This document shows, one piece after another, positions 60,324-63,835 of a stretch of 63,835 nucleotides of DNA. The stretch comes from Bacteroidota bacterium (GTDB lineage: Bacteria; Bacteroidota; Bacteroidia; 2-12-FULL-35-15). The notes under the pieces were generated by a model. That model ran no database searches, was not told where the DNA came from, and worked only from the letters and a program-made list of their open reading frames with translations. Within the stretch, counting starts at the first letter, position 1. Every line of letters starts with the position of its first letter. The stretch lies in the NCBI GenBank assembly GCA_023251805.1, contig JAHEYB010000013.1:1-63835 (forward strand), given 5' to 3'. The position numbers and the translations under genes were made by a program.

Positions 60324-60581
60324 ATGGCAAATCACAAATCGAGTATCAAAAGAATCCGTTCTAACGATGCAAAAAGATTAAGAAATCGTTACCAAGCGAA
60401 AACAATGCGTAATGCAGTGAAGGAATTACGTGCTGACGAAAGTAAAAAATCGGCAACTGAAAAACTTCCGAAAGTTATTGCTATGGTAGATAAATTAGCG
60501 AAGAAAAATGTTATTCACAAAAATAAAGCAGCTAACTTAAAATCAAAGTTGACTAAAAAAATCAATTCGCTAAAAAAATAA
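60324..60581 (+). CDS. rpsT: 30S ribosomal protein S20
   Basis: 85 residues. Typical S20: very basic, [35 protein letters not shown], three long helices and a [25 protein letters not shown] tail ('[15 protein letters not shown]'). It binds 16S rRNA early in 30S assembly. It is probably co-transcribed with the tRNA-Glu gene 80 bp upstream, as no separate promoter is evident. A strong terminator follows. Confidence 0.96.
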   Translation: MANHKSSIKRIRSNDAKRLRNRYQAKTMRNAVKELRADESKKSATEKLPKVIAMVDKLAKKNVIHKNKAANLKSKLTKKINSLKK

Positions 60582-60617
60582 TAGTGTAAAAAATACTTAG
60601 GTTAATATAATAAATTG

Positions 60618-60647
60618 AGGCTCCGCAATTCTGCGGAGCCTTTTTTT
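60618..60647 (+). terminator. Terminator of rpsT
   Basis: AGGCTCCGCA (60618-60627) / TGCGGAGCCT (60632-60641) with ATTC in the loop, then a run of T residues. Confidence 0.9.
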
Positions 60648-60773
60648 ATGTCAAATTTTTAAGAATACTTCGTTTAATTTTATTGGTTTTTTTTACTAGG
60701 TAGGTTTTTAACACATAGAGACATAGTTCAAAAAAGTATGCACAAGGGGAGAGTAGACAAGGATAAGTAAATT

Positions 60774-61466
60774 ATGGAAGAAAATAAATTAGGAATAAAG
60801 GCCTGGGCAGAAGAAGATCGTCCAAGAGAAAAACTGGTTGAGAAAGGGCGTCATGTATTAACAGAAGCTGAATTGATAGCTATTTTGATAGGCTCCGGTA
60901 GCAGAAACGAAACAGCAGTAGAATTATCGAAACGTATACTTGCAAGCGTTGGGAATAATTTACACGACTTAGGAAAATTAACCATCAAAGACTTGGTGGT
61001 ATTTAAAGGAATAGGAGAAGCGAAAGCAATTAGCATTATGGCGGCAATGGAATTGGGGAGAAGAAGAAAAGAAACGACCACTATCAAAAGAGATAAAATT
61101 ACTTCCAGTAAAGATGTTTATGATATCCTACATCCCTTGATGTTAGATTTGCCTCACGAAGAATTTTGGCTACTTGTTTTGAATCGTGCAAATTTTGTTA
61201 TCAAAAAAGAATTGATTTCTCGTGGAGGTATTGCAGGCACTGTGGTAGATACAAAAATTATTTTTAAAATAGCCATAGAAAATTATGCAAGTTCAATCAT
61301 TGTTTGTCATAATCATCCTTCCGGAAATTTAAAACCCAGTGAAGCGGATATAAAAATTACCAAGACTATAAAAGAAGCGGGAAAGTTGATGGAAATTCCA
61401 TTACTCGATCATATTATTCTCACCGAAAATGGTTTTTATAGCTTTGCAGATGAAGGAATGATGTAA
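60774..61466 (+). CDS. radC: RadC-family JAB/MPN domain protein
   Basis: 230 residues. An N-terminal helix-hairpin-helix DNA-binding part (IKAWAEEDRPREKLVEKG...GIGEAKAISIMAAMELGRR) is followed by the JAB1/MPN+ domain with the zinc motif CHNHPSGNLKPSEADI (His-x-His-x10-Asp) and LLDHIILTENGFYSFADEG. Once thought to repair DNA, its function in vivo is unresolved, and several RadC proteins are phage- or defence-linked. It is full length. It converges with the hydrolase operon with stop codons directly adjacent. Confidence 0.92.
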   Translation: MEENKLGIKAWAEEDRPREKLVEKGRHVLTEAELIAILIGSGSRNETAVELSKRILASVGNNLHDLGKLTIKDLVVFKGIGEAKAISIMAAMELGRRRKETTTIKRDKITSSKDVYDILHPLMLDLPHEEFWLLVLNRANFVIKKELISRGGIAGTVVDTKIIFKIAIENYASSIIVCHNHPSGNLKPSEADIKITKTIKEAGKLMEIPLLDHIILTENGFYSFADEGMM

Positions 61467-62906
61467 TTAAGGAGCCGTATTTAAATTGGCTTCATCCACC
61501 TTTTTCAAAATAAGTTTAAATTCTTCCGTTTCTTTTATTTTGGAAAAAATAACATCATTTTGTAATCTAGTAATATCTTTAAATCCATTTTTAACAGCTG
61601 CATTTAATTCGGTAATGGTTTCTTTGTCGTTTCCTTCCATTGCAGAAATAGTAGCACTTAAATAATGGGCTTCATTATTTGTTGGGTCAACAATTAAATA
61701 AATTTGACTAAACATTTTAGAAGCAATTACGTTGTTTTGTTGCAAAGTGTTTGTGGTTTGCATATAGGCAACCAAACTCAAATAATCTAGTATTCGTTTA
61801 TACATTAATGCCTCATCATTTTTTTCTGATTTTATTTTTTTGCCAATAGAAGCGGCCTCTTGTCGCCACCAGTCAACATTTTTAGTTTGAAAGGCTTCGC
61901 CATAAAATGCTTTTAATTCTTCTTCTTGTCGCCATATTTTTTCTTCCGCTTTTAAATGTTTATCAATTTCAGCGTTTTCCTTTAGTGGTTTATAAATGTT
62001 ATAATATTCAGTTAAGTCGGTTAATCCATCAAAAAAGTTAATGGTTCTTCTTACTAGGTTATACACATCAACAATTTTGTTGTTTTGTTGTGCTTTTTTA
62101 ATTTGATTGGAATAAGATACGATAGCCGATTTTACAAATTCATCCCTTTTTAATTTGCTGTCTTTACGCATAGCTCCAAGTTCGGTCCATAAAAAAGCTT
62201 CATTCATTACTTCTTCTTTTGGCCATTCGTGCTTTCCATCAAATTCGATGAAGGCATGTTTTATTGTTGTTCCAGCCAATTCCACCATGTCGTACTTTCG
62301 CATTTCGATGTAATTGAAATCCTGATTTCCACAAATACCTAAAAAAGTATAATTATTTCTTGGGTCTTTGCTATTTGCAGCGGGTGAAGCAGCACCACAA
62401 CAAATTGTTCCTGCAATGGCACCATTGGTAATGCATAAGCCATTTGCTACTCGAGCACCGCCAGAAAAGCCTAAAACATAAACGCGACTAGCATTGATTG
62501 CTATGCGCTGTTGTGAGTCGGAAAATAAATTAGTTGCAATTTTTTGTGTTTCTTCCCAAGACGTTCCGTTTTTTGAATTGTTGGAACCAATAAGGATATA
62601 GCCATATTTTTCCGCTAAATTTTTATACATAGAAACGGGTAGTTTACCTGTACCGTGCGCATCAAAAATATAAATCACAGGGAATGTTTTATCTGCAGCG
62701 TAAGTGGAAGGAAGATACATTGCATAGGATTGCGAAGCATCATTTAAGGTATTTACATTTTCGATGATTTTCCCTTTTTCAAAATTTTCTTTTGCAGGAA
62801 TGGAGTCTTTTGTTTCTTTGGCTGATTCTTTCTGTTTAGGGTCTGATGAGCAAGCGAATATTGAAAAAGTAAACAAAAACGGTAAAATATACTTAAGTGT
62901 TTTCAT
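61467..62906 (-). CDS. Lipoprotein: alpha/beta hydrolase (esterase-like) plus helical C-terminal domain
   Basis: 479 residues. Lipoprotein signal ending in FTFSIFAC19SSD. The hydrolase domain (about 55-260) has YVLGFSGGARVANGLC, a GxSxG nucleophile elbow (G-F-S-G-G, Ser about 155), a probable acid in ICGNQDFNYIEM and the His in EFDGKHEWPKEE. This is the polyhydroxybutyrate-depolymerase/LpqC-like esterase pattern. The helical region after about 260 has TPR-like units (LVRRTINFFDGLTDLTEYYNIYKPLKE). The substrate is unknown. It follows the OM protein gene by 3 bases on the minus strand, so they share an operon. Confidence 0.78.
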   Translation of the reverse strand: MKTLKYILPFLFTFSIFACSSDPKQKESAKETKDSIPAKENFEKGKIIENVNTLNDASQSYAMYLPSTYAADKTFPVIYIFDAHGTGKLPVSMYKNLAEKYGYILIGSNNSKNGTSWEETQKIATNLFSDSQQRIAINASRVYVLGFSGGARVANGLCITNGAIAGTICCGAASPAANSKDPRNNYTFLGICGNQDFNYIEMRKYDMVELAGTTIKHAFIEFDGKHEWPKEEVMNEAFLWTELGAMRKDSKLKRDEFVKSAIVSYSNQIKKAQQNNKIVDVYNLVRRTINFFDGLTDLTEYYNIYKPLKENAEIDKHLKAEEKIWRQEEELKAFYGEAFQTKNVDWWRQEAASIGKKIKSEKNDEALMYKRILDYLSLVAYMQTTNTLQQNNVIASKMFSQIYLIVDPTNNEAHYLSATISAMEGNDKETITELNAAVKNGFKDITRLQNDVIFSKIKETEEFKLILKKVDEANLNTAP

Positions 62907-62909
62907 GTT

Positions 62910-63728
62910 TTAATTTTTGGTTGATAGTTCTTTTTTCTTTCCAATTCCCCAACAAAGTTTCAATCCAATTTCTTTGAAAGCTGTAAATATTTGCTTGTTA
63001 ATGTGATAATATTCTGTTGAATGATATGCAGGAAAATTACCATTGTTATAAGTTATGTCTTCAATAATGACATTAGAATAGCTAATTCCTGGCATTATGG
63101 AAATATATGGGTTAAAATAAAAATGTTTCCATCTTTTACCTTTGATATCAGCATCGTAAGTTAATTTAATACAATAAATTTTAGAGGTTTCTGATTGATT
63201 GCAGAATACATTCATATTTTCACCTTCTCTTAATTCATATAAAGTAAAAGACTTATTAAAATTGGAATATCTATAATAAAAACCTACTCCAATATGATTT
63301 ATAAATCTAATTCCTTTATTCATAGAATATTTTGCTTCAAAATATCCATCATAACCTTTTGCTGGTCCATTACCTAAATAGTAGTAGGGATTTGTAGATT
63401 GATAAATATATATATTATTGTAAATTCTTCTTCCGTTCCAAAATGCACCGAATCCTGTTTCAACAGATGTTTTATCGTTCAAAAAGACCTCAAATGCAAT
63501 TCTTGGTCTTACTTGAATCCCCTTTATTACGTCAATTTTTATTGATGCTTTGAATGTATTTAATTTTATTGCATCCGAAAAATCGATTGGTTCCTTGTAT
63601 TTTTTTGATGAACCTACTCTGTTGCTGAATTCTGCTTTCTTCTTTTTACGGTTTTCATTTTGTTGGGAATGAACAACAGAAACTGAAAAAAAGAATAATA
63701 ATAAACAGATAGCTATTCTATTAATCAT
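62910..63728 (-). CDS. Putative outer-membrane protein, first visible full gene of the hydrolase operon
   Basis: 272 residues with a signal peptide (MINRIAICLLLFFFSVSVVHSQ). A basic linker (NENRKKKKAEFSNRVGSSKKYKEP) is followed by beta strands with alternating aromatic/polar residues: TSVETGFGAFWNGRRIY, YDGYFEAKYSMNKGIRFINHIGVGFYYRYSNFN, SKIYCIKLTYDADI, KHFYFNPYISIMPGISYSN and FKEIGLKLCWGIGKKK. Likely a small outer-membrane beta-barrel. No specific family. Its start is 11 bases after the end of another gene on the same strand, and 3 bases separate it from the next, so it sits in an operon of at least three genes. Confidence 0.6.
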   Translation of the reverse strand: MINRIAICLLLFFFSVSVVHSQQNENRKKKKAEFSNRVGSSKKYKEPIDFSDAIKLNTFKASIKIDVIKGIQVRPRIAFEVFLNDKTSVETGFGAFWNGRRIYNNIYIYQSTNPYYYLGNGPAKGYDGYFEAKYSMNKGIRFINHIGVGFYYRYSNFNKSFTLYELREGENMNVFCNQSETSKIYCIKLTYDADIKGKRWKHFYFNPYISIMPGISYSNVIIEDITYNNGNFPAYHSTEYYHINKQIFTAFKEIGLKLCWGIGKKKELSTKN

Positions 63729-63739
63729 TAGAATAAAAT

Positions 63740-63835
63740 TTAAACAATTTTATAATTTCGATGTTCACCAATTTTCCATCCAAATTTTTTTTCGATGAAC
63801 ATTAAGAGTTTTACTTTTAGGGATAATTTTTTTTG
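63740..63835 (-). CDS. C-terminal end of an unidentified protein (partial)
   Basis: A minus-strand frame enters at the right edge and ends at TAA (63740-63742), giving 31 residues ending KKFGWKIGEHRNYKIV. It reads as a normal basic protein tail (KVKLLMFIEKKFGWKIGEH). It ends 11 bases before the OM-protein start and so probably belongs to the same operon. Too short to identify. Confidence 0.45.
   Translation of the reverse strand, partial: QKKLSLKVKLLMFIEKKFGWKIGEHRNYKIV

Noticed and set aside
60774..61466. radC as evidence for a prophage or defence island
   Set aside because: Neighbours are housekeeping genes (rpsT, tRNA) and no phage, integrase or att-like duplication of the tRNA end was found.

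Overview
The window is one 63.8 kb stretch of an AT-rich, gene-dense chromosome from a Gram-negative member of the Bacteroidota. Evidence for the phylum: two proteins with C-terminal type IX secretion (T9SS) sorting domains, TTTG-N18-22-TAnnTTTG promoters, weak or absent Shine-Dalgarno sequences, a TPR-plus-SpoIIE phosphatase of a Bacteroidota type, FadL/TodX and PorT-like outer-membrane barrels, many Cys-anchored lipoproteins, and LPS genes (hldD, lpxH, lpxK). The class cannot be fixed from sequence alone. Menaquinone is apparently made by the futalosine route (mqnB, mqnD and a UbiD-type decarboxylase), which argues against a typical flavobacterium.

Layout. 0-8 kb: rlmB, a GT-C-like membrane protein, an SRPBCC protein, a small lipoprotein, a secreted M1 peptidase and a UbiD decarboxylase. 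8-18 kb: citrate synthase, enolase, a GH73-LysM hydrolase, an ACC-deaminase-like enzyme, a di-heme peroxidase, a DUF5522 protein, and an animal-length urocanase. 18-27 kb: a His/Trp/Tyr-rich secreted protein, an OM barrel, fabD, a Bax-inhibitor-1 protein, folE, queD, mqnB-mqnD, hldD, a MerR regulator and an M23 peptidase. 27-38 kb: alaS, the SpoIIE regulator, a three-gene membrane/unknown operon, ung, two overlooked mini-lipoproteins, OsmC, an OM protein and lipA. 38-47 kb: gap, lpxH, a 1009-residue M1 peptidase, a TlpA/DUF4369 lipoprotein, gatB and a small-protein/nucleotidyltransferase pair. 47-64 kb: a T9SS LVIVD protein, a cysteine-peptidase-like lipoprotein, punA-lpxK, the Nif3/zinc-ribbon pair, a GltS-like FMN enzyme, a FadL-like protein, a Tyr/Gly/Asn-rich lipoprotein, type-3 proS, tRNA-Glu, rpsT, radC and a hydrolase operon. 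No rRNA, intact insertion sequence, prophage or CRISPR array was seen. Most genes are housekeeping, and the strand alternates in short operons.

The strongest unexplained signal is the repeat content. (1) A C+G-rich palindrome is inserted in frame in mqnD and in a variant form at the tail of hldD, read in the same frame each time (peptide L-P/T-A-G-Q-A-G), with a related noncoding copy after proS. (2) Heptamer arrays run into coding sequence in ubiD and mqnD, so all three candidate genes carrying repeat-derived peptides can be compared with their families. (3) A 141-bp MITE-like unit has 30-bp perfect terminal inverted repeats, plus a solo copy before alaS. (4) A 25-bp-arm inverted repeat, a TTCGACTnnGCTCAG family and a CAGGTT-N3-AACCTG cluster are also present. 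A second theme is four genes in which the TAnnTTTG box ends exactly four bases before the ATG, which predicts leaderless mRNAs. A third is a pair of otherwise unrelated, low-complexity exported proteins sharing an INNTTNNYY motif before an aromatic-rich domain.
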